64,000 bases of DNA, from assembly GCA_009746045.1 (NCBI GenBank), contig RPFO01001021.1, positions 1-64,000 of the forward strand, read 5' to 3'. The notes under the pieces were generated by a model. The model saw nothing but the letters and a program-made list of their open reading frames with translations. It did not search any database and was not told where the DNA came from. The position numbers and the translations under genes are program-made. Source of the stretch: Mesostigma viride. Its lineage: Eukaryota > Streptophyta > Mesostigmatophyceae > Mesostigmatales > Mesostigmataceae. Shown here piece after piece: positions 47,312 to 58,750 of this stretch. The stretch's first letter is position 1. The number at the start of each line of letters is the position of its first letter.

Positions 47312-50300
47312 CAGTGATGGGTCATACGCGATACGCGTCGTACGCGGCCCCAGGTGTATGTATAATGTATAATACGCGGTGTATAATGTATTATACGCTA
47401 ATCGTACGCTAACTGTTGAAAACCCCTTTTTTGGCATGGTTTTGAGGGGTTTTCAACATTCTGAGCAACCAAGCATGGTCTGCTGGTGTTTTTGCCATAC
47501 CTTTTGGCTATACATGACATATATAGCATGACCTTGGCATTGTCATCACTACCTAGAAATACAAGCATAGTTTCTAACGGTCTAACTTGATAGTTTCTCT
47601 TCAAAATCGAGACAACATGCAACTCAGTATCAATACCAGTACGTATCAATTCACAACTCACTGGAAAGGATAATAAATTTGTAGAACTCAAGATATCAAT
47701 GCACTCTATACATTGAAGCCGGGCAGAGAACTGTCTTCCAAATATAGTACTTAAAGAGAGCTTGGCCGACTGCCAAGCTGCCAAATATAGAAGTGATAAG
47801 AACATTGTGCCATCTGAAAATAAGACATGCTGAAAATAAGACATGGATCTTTCCTACTCGTGGTAGGCCACCATCATTAATTCCAGCTACATCAAGCAAG
47901 GACACGTATAGTCGTATACAGGCTACACATGGCTGAAAGCCTGAAATGCAGGGCAGCAGGCTACCAATGTGCACTACATGCTATCATGCATATGCAACCT
48001 GCCCCTCAAAGCTACAGTTCGACCTGAAAACTGAACAATGTCATGTGGCGGTAGGGTGCCCAAATGGCAGCAGCCTGCACGGCAATTGGCCAAAATCACA
48101 ATGTTCATCACGCTTCCCCCCGAGCGAGGCCCCGACAAGCAGCTGCAATAACCGTCACCACAGGTCAGGGCATGGGCTCATTTACTCCTCATCATCCTCA
48201 AACACCTTGATCTTGTTCAGGGCACGCAGGTTGTGGCAGACATAGACCATGCGGTTTAGGGTCTCATCAGTCATCCTGTTGCGCCTGAGGGACTTGATCC
48301 ACCCAGCCGTGCTGTTCACACGCTCCACGGCTGAATTGGATACTGGCTGGGCCAGCACCTTGACAGCCACACGCTGCAGCTCAGGGACACCTCCCCCCCA
48401 GGTAAGCCACCACTGGTAGGGCTCGACAATGAAAACCCCCGGCTTGCCCTCGACTTCCACGTTGCACAACTGGGCTTGCCTCCTGGCATCATCAGAGTCA
48501 AAGTCTCCCACCTGGTTGAAGTACTGATCCAACTGCAGCATGGCGAGGTCTGCCACAGGCCCAGGGCCATGCACCTTCTTGCAGCATTCGCGAAAGCCCT
48601 TCATGACCTCTCCATTGGACTGTTGATTGTGCCCTTTCCAGAAGGACGGGTCGAGCACGTAGCCCGCCCCGTGGATGATGGAGTACATGTAGTCCCACCG
48701 TTTGCGGACCGCTACAGCCAGCCTTGCCTTCACGGTGGGGGGGAGTGACAAATCCTTGCCCCCCACGAACTCGTTGAGCTCAAACATGCGGTGGTAGACC
48801 TTGCCCGTGCCCGGTCTGTCGCTGTCAAACAGCTTGAGCACCTCGTTCAGGGGCTTGAACAGCTCCACCAGCATCTTGACCCTGGGGAAGAAGGTGGACT
48901 CCTTGATGATGCCAGCCACCTTGTCGAATGTGATAGTACCACGATCCCCTTTGTTGGACGCGGCAGCCAGCTGGTCGTTCTCGAATGTCACCATGAGGTT
49001 TGCCTTGAGGTCATGCACGCTCTCCGCTGAAAGAAATCTGGCAATGATGACAAGTGACAAACATATGGCACATCCCAGTGTGGCAGTGTCCCACATGTGT
49101 GGTTACCAGGAACATGTTATAACCATTGCACCGTAAAGCCAAGACAAGGTATTCGATTATCGGGTACGTAATAATGGCAGGTGATACGAATGAGGGAAAC
49201 ATTATTCTCTACCTTGTACCAAACCGGGTCTCCGCGTGCTTCTTCAGGCACTTTGGCTTGGCAGTGCCGTCGTCCGCCCTCACACGCATCATTGAAGCAG
49301 TTCACCTTCTCATGGCTGAGCACGTACGTAGGTGACCACCGTGTCCACCTTGTCAAGCGCGTCCGCGATGATTGACTCCTTGTACATGTCCTCCATGAGC
49401 CGAGGTCGATGCAGTGCGCGGCACACTTGGAGGTGATGATGTGGGGAAAGTGAGCCACCACGAGCTCCTTCATCTTCTCCATGGAGTTCGTGGTGTCAGA
49501 AATCAGCTGCACCACGTTCTCCGGGCCCACCTCGCGAAGGCGGTCACACAGCAGGCTAGCCATGTACTCGGAGGTCTTTTTCTCGCCAGTGGCGTTGTCC
49601 AACCCCACGAAGTGCACAAAATCAGGCAGGTGGAACACATTCATGATGAGTGACTGTCCAGAGCAGTCCTTCCACCCATCAACACCAAATGTGCCTCCCG
49701 TCCTTTCAGCCAGCTCCAGGCGCTTGCTCACGTCCTCCTCCACCTTAGCAGCCATGCACGCGGGGTGCATCGCGTGTCTGCATTGTGCGCCGGGACGGCG
49801 GAATGTATCCCAGCTGGCTGCACATGCCCCCCCTGCTGATCTTGGTGAGAGCAGCCCGGAATACTGGGTTGCCGATGACAATTGACATGAAAGGGCACGC
49901 CAGCGCAAATGAATGCCTTGCACAGCTCCTCGTCCAGCTGCTCTTTGCTGAGCCCATAAGCTGCGGGCAAATTACCGTCGGTGGATTTGCTCTTTGATGA
50001 TCCGCTTGGCCCAGCCGCCCCAGCAGCGCGCCCCGAGTCGGTGTTGCTGGCATCAGTGGCATGAACGGACTGCCAGTCCAAGCCGTCGGTTTCTACAACG
50101 TCTGGAAGCAAGATGCGTTTAAACGCCGCCCGCACATCAGCCTGCTTCTTGGCGTCACTAACTAGTCGCCTTCCGCTTCTTGGCAGTGCTATCCTTCTCC
50201 GCCTGCTCAATCAGCATCTTGTAACGGAGTACCGGCGGTGGCTTCTTGCAAGGGCACACTTTTGCGTCCTTTGCGTACGAGCCGCCCAGGATATGGCACC

Positions 50301-50874
50301 TTGCTCGGGTAGAAGAACCACTGAACTTTGCCTGGCAGAGTGAGCACTCCATGAAGTAGTTATTTGTCTGCAGCCCGTTCTTGAGGATGCGCTCTTTGCT
50401 AACGTATGTCCAGACAGTTTCGGATGCGGCCTCTTCTTCATCGGGCCGCACATCATCATTGTGTTCCATTGACTCCTCACTCGCGTCAGCCATGCCTGGA
50501 TGTCGATATGCTACGCTGCCACTGATGTTGCTGGCAGACAAAGAAACCTTGTCACCTGTTGTCTTTAGTCTTCAGCCTTCCCGCCTTCACATTCCCGCCT
50601 TCACAAGTCACGATTCGAACGCTTTCTTGCATTATACACTAGCTAGCTCATCACGCAATTATTTGTTCCTACTACAGGTCGGCGCGCCGCAGTCTAGGCA
50701 AGCAAATGCACCCACCTCGTAAGCCAAAAATATGCCAAAAAATACGCGAAAATACGCAAAAATGCGCAAAAATACGCGTTGCGTATAAAAGTACCCCATT
50801 TTCGTACGCGCCGCTTGCGTATCGCGCATAATACGCTAAATACGGCGTATAATACGGCGTATGACCCATCACTG
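47312..50874 (-). mobile_element. hAT-family DNA transposon hAT-1
   Basis: The 3563-bp element has perfect 18-bp terminal inverted repeats, CAGTGATGGGTCATACGC on the left and its complement ending at 50874. It is flanked by an exact 8-bp target duplication CCGCCAGC (47304-47311 and 50875-50882). CAG-type ends and 8-bp duplications are hallmarks of hAT elements. Subterminal sequence is rich in GTATAATACG-like motifs, possible transposase sites. It encodes a broken transposase on the minus strand. Confidence 0.93.
48182..50493 (-). pseudogene. hAT transposase (BED finger, DUF659, hAT dimerisation domain), frameshifted
   Basis: From an ATG at 50493 the frame encodes a zinc-finger region (MECSLCQAKF...RCHILG), then, after a one-base shift near 50165, VRAAFKRILLPDVVE. 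Further shifts occur near 49890, 49780 and 49385. The DUF659-like part reads TFGVDGWKD, FVGLDNATGEKK, NVVQLISDTTN and SKCAAHCIDL. The last frame, 49096-48182, contains PVSNSAVERVNSTAGW, the hAT dimerisation motif with the catalytic Glu. The stops are few, so loss of coding capacity looks recent; introns cannot be fully excluded for the 49117-49020 junction. Confidence 0.85.
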
Positions 50875-50985
50875 CCGCCAGCTAGCTCGCCGTCGCTTGC
50901 CGTTGTGTTGTCGAATACCTGGCAGCTTTAGATTGTTTTCGTTGATGTCGTGATCAGGGCCGCTTCAGTCGCAGCCTATGGCCGT

Positions 50986-52732
50986 CAGAGTGAGATCGTA
51001 CGTTATACGCGTTATACGGTCACGGTGGAGTATAATGTATAATACGGTATAATACGGTATAATACGGTATTATACGTTTTCGTACGGACACACTCAGAAT
51101 ACTCTGATTTTACACATTTTAAGACACCCACCATCAATCCACATGTTTTTAACACTGTTTTGGACATAATCCAAGGTTGCCCTACCCTCGGCTATACTCT
51201 ATACGGTGGATATTGTGGACACGATCGATGTATTGCATGTAATACTGAGAATGTAAACGTGCGCATGCATAATTGTGTGTATGTGTATATATGTGGCTTT
51301 ATATTGGTTATGTTTACTTGGGTGCCTTCACTTTGATGCAAGTAATTATATATTTTAATATATATATGTGGCTGTGCATGCACGCAAATACTACAGTAGT
51401 ATACAATTAATGCATGTAGTATGTTTGCATGGTGCGATGCTATGTGAATATACTGAGCTGCATGTGACTACAGGTGTGTGACTCGTGGTGTGCATTAATT
51501 AATTAATTAACTGGATTAATTAATTAATATTAATTAATCTCGTGTCCCCGTTGGGGAACCACGGAGGCTAAACAGGTGGGGATGTGATAAGTAACTCACA
51601 TATTCTCACCTTCCATACAACAACCTTGTTTTCCAGCAGGCTGAAGAGCATGACAGGCGTCTATGAGCTCGCCAGCTCCTTGCAACGGTGATGCCGCTCC
51701 CAGGCAGCTAGGGTCCTTGACTACGCAATATAGAATGTCTACCGTGTGAAAACCTCCATACAGGAAGCGTAGCAAAGCCAGATAACTGCCCGATCAATTC
51801 TGGGTAGCTTTAGGAAGCATGGCATACGCAGCGTAAGGAAAACCATTGAAAGCTGCGGAAAATCTGATAGCACAACTGCAACATGTGGAGAACAAAATAG
51901 CAAGAAAAACCCAGAAACGGCGCAAAAAGTTTCATGCCAGGTTCATTAAGAGCGCAAACAGACTGGGCGGTGACATGCGGCAAATCAACGTACCACGGCC
52001 GGCATTATTTCCTACCCAGGCGCGCAAGAAAAGCCAGCCAGCCATGGATGGATTAACCGCGGATCGCGCAGGCCTGAACGAAATCATTTTAGAAATGACA
52101 GGAAATGGCCGCAGATCGAAGATGCTTAGGTTATTTTCATGGTGTCCGTTACTAAACGGCTCTTGCTGCATCAAAATAACCCACGAATGTCGAGTTCTAC
52201 CGTCGCAGGCACACATGCTAGATTATTCATCGCGGCCACATTGACGTTGGATGAGACCCCCGTGCAAATCTGTACCAACAAAGGCAGCGAATTTGCAAAT
52301 AGTGCAGATCTTGCTATGAAACATCATAATAGAACATCACTTTTAACCATCGGCTTAATTTTTTCGCCTGTCGCCCGCCGGATCAGCCATATTTTAACGG
52401 AACGCACGTCGCCATGGCCACCTCCGCACGGTGCGCGCACTGTGCACCACACTGTCAAAATAAGATCGCGTCGAATTGTGAAAGTTCAGACGGGTCAGTA
52501 CTTAGTAGAGATACGAAATCTGTGGCTTCAAATCGTTGCCCTGTCGTTCTGGCATCCTAGCCGCGCAAAACGTAAAAAAAACGCGGAAAACACGGCATTA
52601 TACGGTATTATACGGTATTATACGTCATTATGCGCTAAAACGTATTACGTATGAAAAATTATACGCTAAAAGCCAGCGTATTACGTATTATACCGTATTA
52701 TACCGTATTATACGGCGTATGATCTCACACTG
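50986..52732. mobile_element. hAT-2, non-autonomous hAT-type element
   Basis: The ends are CAGAGTGAGATCGTACG on the left and the complement of CAGTGTGAGATCATACG on the right (15 of 17 match). They are flanked by ATGGCCGT (50978-50985) and ATGGCCGA (52733-52740), a 7 of 8 target duplication. Subterminal GTATTATACG repeats resemble those of hAT-1. The interior encodes no transposase; it includes a reversed LINE-A 3' end (about 51480-51575), a frame of unknown nature at 51846-52244, and an inverted X-element scrap. The right flank is retroelement ORF1 sequence. Confidence 0.8.
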
Positions 52733-52740
52733 ATGGCCGA

Positions 52741-53300
52741 CCTACCTTCAGCTCCGGCAGAGCGCCAGGGGGAAGCCGGTATATACTGGAGGGGGGCGGT
52801 CATCCACGGTTGACCACAAGCCCTGGCAGCCCCCTCCTGCCACCTCAGACTAGGAATATATATACCAGTAGTGTAGATTAGTAAGGCTTAGCTAGCCTAC
52901 CATGTGGCCCACGCGCATGTGCGCCCACAATGGCCCCCATGGATGTTGCCTTCAGAATTTAGCCAAGCCATGCCTATAATGGGACCCCCATGGATGTTGC
53001 ATTAAGAATTTCGCCATACTATGCCATGCAGAGAGATGCTCTCTGTCGAGAAGCCATGCCCTAGCTCTTGTATAGCCATGCTGATCTTCCCCCACATAAC
53101 ATACTCCCCCTTAGCTGGGCATAGTGTGAAGATTATGAGGGTGCAGCTAGGTGCATGCCCTGGTGCACTAGAGCAAGGGTCGCTTACATATTTCCCACCC
53201 TTGCAGGAAGTAGCCTAGGATGTATTAAAAGCCATATGCCCCTTCTCAGGGATATGTGCTACATTGACTCCCAACGGAGTGATGTTGATAATTAATTAAT
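52741..53300 (+). mobile_element. 3' part of ORF1-only retroelement
   Basis: This copy matches, in inverted order, 61096-61640. It begins with the end of the ORF1 frame (LRQSARGKPVYWRGAVIH, then a frame break) and runs through a ~450-bp 3' UTR to ATTG-ACTCC-CAAC-GGAGT-GATGTTG and (AATT)n. No reverse transcriptase lies between ORF1 and the 3' end. Confidence 0.75.
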
Positions 53301-53309
53301 TAATCAATA

Positions 53310-53640
53310 TGGCATTGGCATATCCCATGTCTCCATCTCTTGCACTTTGCGCGCACCAAGCCACCCATGCAGTCGCCCACCCATGCAGCCACCTGGCCAC
53401 CCACCCACACAACTGCTCACACGCTCGCGCGCCCGTGCACCCAGACAGCCACCTGTCCTCCCACCCAGTGACCCACCCACCAAGCCAGCCGCGCACGTGC
53501 TTACCCAACTTATATAACCATGCGTGCACCTAGGCACGGGCCAACCACCTACCAACCCACTTGGACATCCACGGTCCACCCACCAACCAAGGCACCTGCG
53601 CAACCCACACACCAACTAGGTAATAAGGAGGCAATTTCCC
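53310..53640 (+). repeat. CCACC-rich low-complexity tract before LINE-A
   Basis: The plus strand is rich in CCACCCA and CAGCCA words without a strict period. A similar, longer tract follows LINE-A at 55300-56150. Confidence 0.7.
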
Positions 53641-53647
53641 CCATCCA

Positions 53648-55300
53648 ATGAGCCAACATATGCTGTACAAGAACAAGGGGTCGCCTGCCGACCCCGGCAA
53701 CTACAGAGGGGTGTGCATTCAAAGTGCCCCCCTCAAGCTTCTTATGCGGCTCATCCTGAACCGCCTGCGCACGGCCCTGGACGGTCACCTCAGAGAGACT
53801 CAGCACGGCTTCCGTTCAGGTCGCAACACAGTACAGGCGCTCTTCGCTACTCGCCGACTGGTGGAGGAACTGCAACGCCTTCAGCCTGGTGAGTCCCCTT
53901 TGCACCTTGTGCTGGTGGACTTCATCAAAGCCTTCGATTCGGTTTTCTGGCCTGCGCTTTGGGACATCCTCGAGTTGTTCCGGATCCCCCGCCCCCTGAT
54001 TGCTGTCATCCGCAACCTGTATGAAGGGTCCACCACTTCGGTGCGCACTTCTTACGGGACCACGCCCCCATGCCCTTTACAGAAGGGTGTGTGGCAGGGC
54101 TGCGTGCTGTCGCCCTACCTGTTCATTATTGTTGTCGAATACGTAATGATTCAGGCGCGCAAGCGATTTGCCCGCATCGTGGGCAGGGAACCAGGAGTGC
54201 AGGTTGCTAACAAATTCTGGCATGGCGGTGCGGACACGGAGATTCGGCTAGCAGACATCATTTACGCAGACGACACCACCCTCTTCGAGGACACTGAGCA
54301 CGTGCAGACATGGCTTGACTGCCTGGCTCGATCGATCTCGAGGCCCATGCAGTGGGGCTTGAGGTCAGCAAGAAGACAGAGGCCCTGGCGGTTGGGCTCA
54401 CCAACTCACCGCCGCCCCTCTATCTCCTAGACGGCTCTCGAGTCCTGTATCGGGACCGCGTTAAGCTGCTGGGCAGCCTGCTCCCTAGCTGCGAGGTTGA
54501 TGTGGACCATCGCATCTCCCTCGCCTGGCACGCTTTACGCCAGTACCGGGCCCTGTGGCGCAAGCCCCTGGGCAAGATCGAGAAACAGGACCTGTTCAAC
54601 TGAGGTCCTCGTCCTTCCTGTTCTCACGTATGGCGCCGAGACGTGGACCCTCACCGCCGCCGGACCTGGCCCGCAAGCTGGACGGCGCGGTCACCAGCAT
54701 GCTGCGTTCCATTTTCAGAGTAGGATATGCTGCTCATGTCCGCAATGAGGACCTGTACCAGGGCATGCCCTATATCACCAGCACCATTAAGCAACGCCGC
54801 CTGCAGCTAGTAGGGCACCTAGCTCGCACCGGCCAACCAGGTAGACACCTCACGTGGCCCCCCCGCAGGACTGCGACCACTGAGCCCAGCCTGGCCGGCA
54901 CCTCCTGACGTGGGCCGGGCCCAGTGATGTTAGACGCCACAAGGCCCGCACCTTCAAAGAACAGCTAGTAGAGGACATGGGGGGCCTTAGTAGGCCTCTC
55001 CGTGATTTGGAAGAAGATGATGGACAAGGCCAAGTGGGCCCAGGTCATAGAGGACAACGAGCCCCCCCCAGTGGGGAAGCGCCCGCGTGTGCAATCCCGC
55101 GGGAGGCACGCCAGATAGCTCCCCCTAGGGCAGCGTGCGGCTGCCTAGATAGATGTTGTAGTTAGCATGCTGTTAGATAGATGTAGTATGTAGCCAATGT
55201 AGATAGATTAGACCGGTAGGAATGTTTGCACCCATCCATCCATCCATCGGGGTTAATGCTCCGTGACTCCCCAACGGGAGCACGAGTCTAATTAATTAAT
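53648..55300 (+). mobile_element. LINE-A, 5'-truncated copy with broken ORF2
   Basis: The first frame (53648-54345) is a non-LTR reverse transcriptase: NYRGVCIQSAPLKLL, QHGFRSGRNTVQAL, VDFIKAFDSVFW, GVWQGCVLSPYLF and IIYADDTTLFED with the catalytic YADD. A shift near 54345 leads to GLEVSKKTEAL...KLLGSLLP, and another near 54600 to VLPVLTYGAETW and RLQLVGHLAR. The 3' end has CATC repeats, the hairpin CTCCC-CAAC-GGGAG and (TAAT)n. The 5' half (endonuclease) is missing, so the copy is dead. Confidence 0.9.
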
Positions 55301-56155
55301 TTATTAATGAGCCAACCACCCAACCACCAAACCACCTAAACACCCAGCCAGCTGGCCCCATATGCACCCGTCCGGCAACCCACAGTTGACCCACCCAGGC
55401 ACCTACCCACTCAACCACTCACTGCCCCCACACCCTTATACCCAGTGACCCACCCACTGACCCACCCACACATGCATTTTCTCAGCCAGCACCCCGACAC
55501 CTACCTCACCCCAAACCTGCACAGCCCTTCACCCGCGATAGGTGAGTCGGTCCCAACCATAAACCCATCCACGCATCCATATCTGTGCGCCCACCCGTCC
55601 ATCTACCCGTCCCTTCGCCCACCCACCCACATCTAGTCATCTACACATCCACCAGCCACCAACCACCAATCGGGCCCACCCACCAACCCACACACACACA
55701 CACATCCCTAACCAACCAACCACCAACCCACCACCCTCAAAACCGTGCAGTTGTTTCTTTCATATGCATCCAACAAAACACCCATTTCAAAGTCCCCAAA
55801 GCCTATCATCACCCAGCCACCTGGCCATCTGCCAATAACCGACCGCCCTTGCACTCATCCACCATGACCAGCCAGCCAGCCACCCACCCTCTCCAACTGC
55901 CTGTGCTCCCACCTACGCAGCCAGCCATTTACCAAGGCATCCACCTATAAGCCAGCCACCTGCCATTGAACCCACCCACGCCTAGGCATCCCTTGAAGCA
56001 TCTATAGCCCAAGCCTCCCACCCAAGGCTCTCTGGGCAATCAAACAACCAAACAACCAATCACCCAGCTACACAACCACCTAACCACCTAACCACTCAAC
56101 AACACAATCACCGAACCAACTAACTACCCAACACCCACACCAGCCAGGCATGTGC
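55301..56155 (+). repeat. CCAACCACCAC-rich low-complexity tract
   Basis: About 850 bp of pyrimidine/A-rich sequence with frequent ACCCACC, CCAACCA and CAACCAC words but no fixed unit. It separates LINE-A from LINE-B and codes for nothing recognisable. Confidence 0.7.
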
Positions 56156-56159
56156 CTGC

Positions 56160-57413
56160 CTCGCATGCCCTCACCATTAAAAATTATAACATGCCCTCAC
56201 CATTAAATTATAACATGCCTCCGTTGGGAGATCATGTAGCACATATTCCATGATGGATGGGGTGGAGGAAGCCGCGTACTCGAACTATCCTAACTCTAAG
56301 CTATATAGTCTAGAAAATCCTAACTACACTACTCATCAAAACGCCGCCTCCGCTTGGGGGGAGGGGGCTTGCCCACAGGGTCGGGCGTGTGCGCCTTGAC
56401 AATCCTCTTCCACCGCGTCTTGTCCTGCATGGCAGTCCAAAGACGGGAGATGAGAGTGGATGCGGTGCTCAAACTGGGCTGGGACCACGAGGTCGTCCAG
56501 CAACATCTGGATGTAGTTCGTGACAGGTTTCCTTACCCTTTTGGGAATGCCCTCGGGGCCGGGCCAGGTCAGAATGTGGCGCCCTGGCTGGCCAAGCCGC
56601 TGGGGGCCGGCCAGACCAAGGGCGGTGTCGACCTGGCTGGTGCGAGCAAGGTGTCCTACAAATGCTATCCTACGCTGCCTAATCTCGTCCGAAATACGAG
56701 GCATGCCATGATACAAAGACTCTGATGACGGACGCTCGGAAAACCCTACGTTAAGGACCTGTCGGAGCATCCTGTAAACCGTGCCGTCTAGCCTAGCTGC
56801 CAGTTTGGGTGGGACTGTCCACGCCTCGGCGCCATACGTGAGCACCGTGAGGACGAGGACCTTGAAGAGCATGCGCTTGCGGTGCTCACCCAGGCCCTTC
56901 GAGCGCCAGTAGGTGTTGAGCGAACGGAGCTTGGCCCAGGCAAGGCCGATGCGGGTGCCTCCACATCGTCGGCAGTGTCAGGAAGCCAACTCCCCAACAG
57001 CTTGAAGCGGTCGCGGAACGGGACCTCCGTCCCGTTGAGCAGGCGCGGCAGCGGTGGTGTACTGGAGGCCCCAATCACCATCGCCTCAGTTTTGACACTA
57101 ATCTCCAACCCCACTCACCGCCCGCCTCCAGGCCCAGACAGTCCAGAGTCTGAATGTGCTCGGCCGGGCTCTCGATGAGGGTGGTGTCATCCGCATAAAT
57201 CAGGTCGGCAAGGCGGTAACCAGGTCTAACCCCGCCGGTCTCTTTCACGTTAAGGATGTCCAAGCCTGGCTCGAACCCCTTAAGAGCAGTGAAGCGCGCA
57301 CGTGCCCAGCGCATGACGTGATCCATGACAATAATGAACAGGTATGGGGACAGGACACAACCTTGCCACACCCCGTGGTGAAGGGGGATGCCCTCACCAT
57401 TGCAACACCCCAT
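56160..57413 (-). mobile_element. LINE-B, 5'-truncated copy with broken ORF2
   Basis: On the minus strand, 57413-57075 encodes GVWQGCVLSPYLFIIV and LIYADDTTLIES (RT motifs), then a shifted frame gives GLEISVKTEAMVIG and FKLLGSWLP, then 56872-56336 gives VLTVLTYGAEAWT, RQRRIAFVGHLART, HILTWPGP and QMLLDDLVVPAQFEHRI. The 3' end (56340-56160) carries CTCC-CAAC-GGAG and an AT-rich tail. The family is related to but distinct from LINE-A. Confidence 0.88.
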
Positions 57414-58007
57414 ACACGCCCCGCTCGATCACCTAGCCAGCCACACACCCAGCCAGTCTCCTGCTCAACTCACGCATGAAGGCAACATCAGCCATGCATA
57501 TGGCCTCACCTTGCACCACTTGCATTGCCTGGGTAATTTGCATGAGACAGCTTCCATCTCAATATTGTCAGCAACTGAAAAGGCTCTTTCTTCACAGTAA
57601 TGAATAAGCAACAACGTTGGAAACGCTCTCCCACTCCTCTTTAAAACAGTCTTTAAATCAGAAAGACAAGGGCAAATATCTGGACAAGGTGGCAATAACC
57701 ACTGCACCATGCTCTTGAGAAAGTATTAACAATCCAGCTTTCTACCCTTTCAGAAGCTGCCTTGCGTTAGCAACGATTCTGGGCCCTCTGGCTCGCTCAC
57801 CTCGCTTAATCTCCGCTTCTTTATGGCAGCCGGGATATGCGAAGCTTGAGCCGAGCGTGTCGTGGCGAGGTCGTCTGCCCGACTCATCACATCTCGCAAC
57901 CGCACTGCCGACTAATAAAAACGATGCCCCCCTTTGCCTTTTGTATCTGGCGTCAAAAGAACAATGAACTCGCTTGGAAAACACTGTCGCAAACAGCTTC
58001 CTATGTA
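57414..58007. other. Unassigned sequence between LINE-B and a LINE-A scrap
   Basis: A minus-strand frame at 57710-57465 contains HYCEERAFSVADNIEM, faintly like the ERxFS motif of hAT dimerisation domains, but the match is too short to name it. The rest shows no recognisable feature. Confidence 0.3.
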
Positions 58008-58637
58008 CAGGCCCGCAAGCTGGACGGCGCGGTCACCAGCATGCTGCGTTCCATTTTCAGAGTAGGATATGCTGCTCATGTCCGCAATGAGGACCTGTAC
58101 CAGGGCATGCCCTATATCACCAGCACCATTAAGCAGCGCCGCCTGCAGCTAGTAGGGCACCTAGCTCGCACCAACCAGGTAGACACCTCACGTGGCCCCC
58201 CCGCAGGACTGCGACCAGCCCAGCCTGGCCGGCACCTCCTGACGTGGGCCGGGCCCAGTGATGTTAGACGCCGCAAGGCCCGCACCTTCAAAGAACAGCT
58301 AGTAGAGGACATGGGGGGCCTAGGCCTCTCCGTGATTTGGAAATAGATGATGGACAAGGCCAAGTGGGCCCAGGTCATAGAGGACAACGAGCCCCCCCCA
58401 GTGGGGAAGCGCCCGCGGGCGTGTGCAATCCCGCGGGAGGCACGCCAGACAGCTCCCCTAGGGCAGCGTGCGGCTGTCTAGATAGATGTTGTAGTTAGCA
58501 TGCTGTTAGATAGATGTAGTATGTAGCCGATGTAGATAGACTAGACCGGTAGGACTGTTTGCACCCATCCATCCATCCATCGGGGTTGATGCTCCGTGAC
58601 TCCCCAACGGGAGCACGAGTCTAATTAATTAATTAAT
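58008..58637 (+). mobile_element. LINE-A 3' fragment
   Basis: The frame encodes ARKLDGAVTSMLRSIF, RNEDLYQGMPYITSTI and RLQLVGHLART, nearly identical to 54668-54830, followed by the same 3' UTR, CATC repeats, hairpin and TAAT tail as LINE-A. It keeps a longer open frame than the copy at 53.6-55.3 kb in this part. Confidence 0.88.
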
Positions 58638-58750
58638 TATGTACAGGCATTAAATTAAATTAAATCAAATTATAACATGTCTCCGTTGGGAGATCATGTA
58701 GCACATATTCCAGGTTGGATGGGTGGTGTGGAGGAAGCCGCGTAATCGAA
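58638..58750 (-). mobile_element. LINE-B 3' end, left half of an interrupted copy
   Basis: The sequence TTAAATTAAATTAAAT, then CTCCGTTGGGAGATCATG and GAAGCCGCGTAATCGAA, is the inverted 3' end of LINE-B. It continues after the X element at 60645-60810, so the X element is inserted into it. Confidence 0.8.

Noticed and set aside
57465-57710. hAT dimerisation domain fragment
   Set aside because: Only one short motif-like stretch (EERAFSV) resembles it; no flanking transposase sequence or terminal repeats were found.
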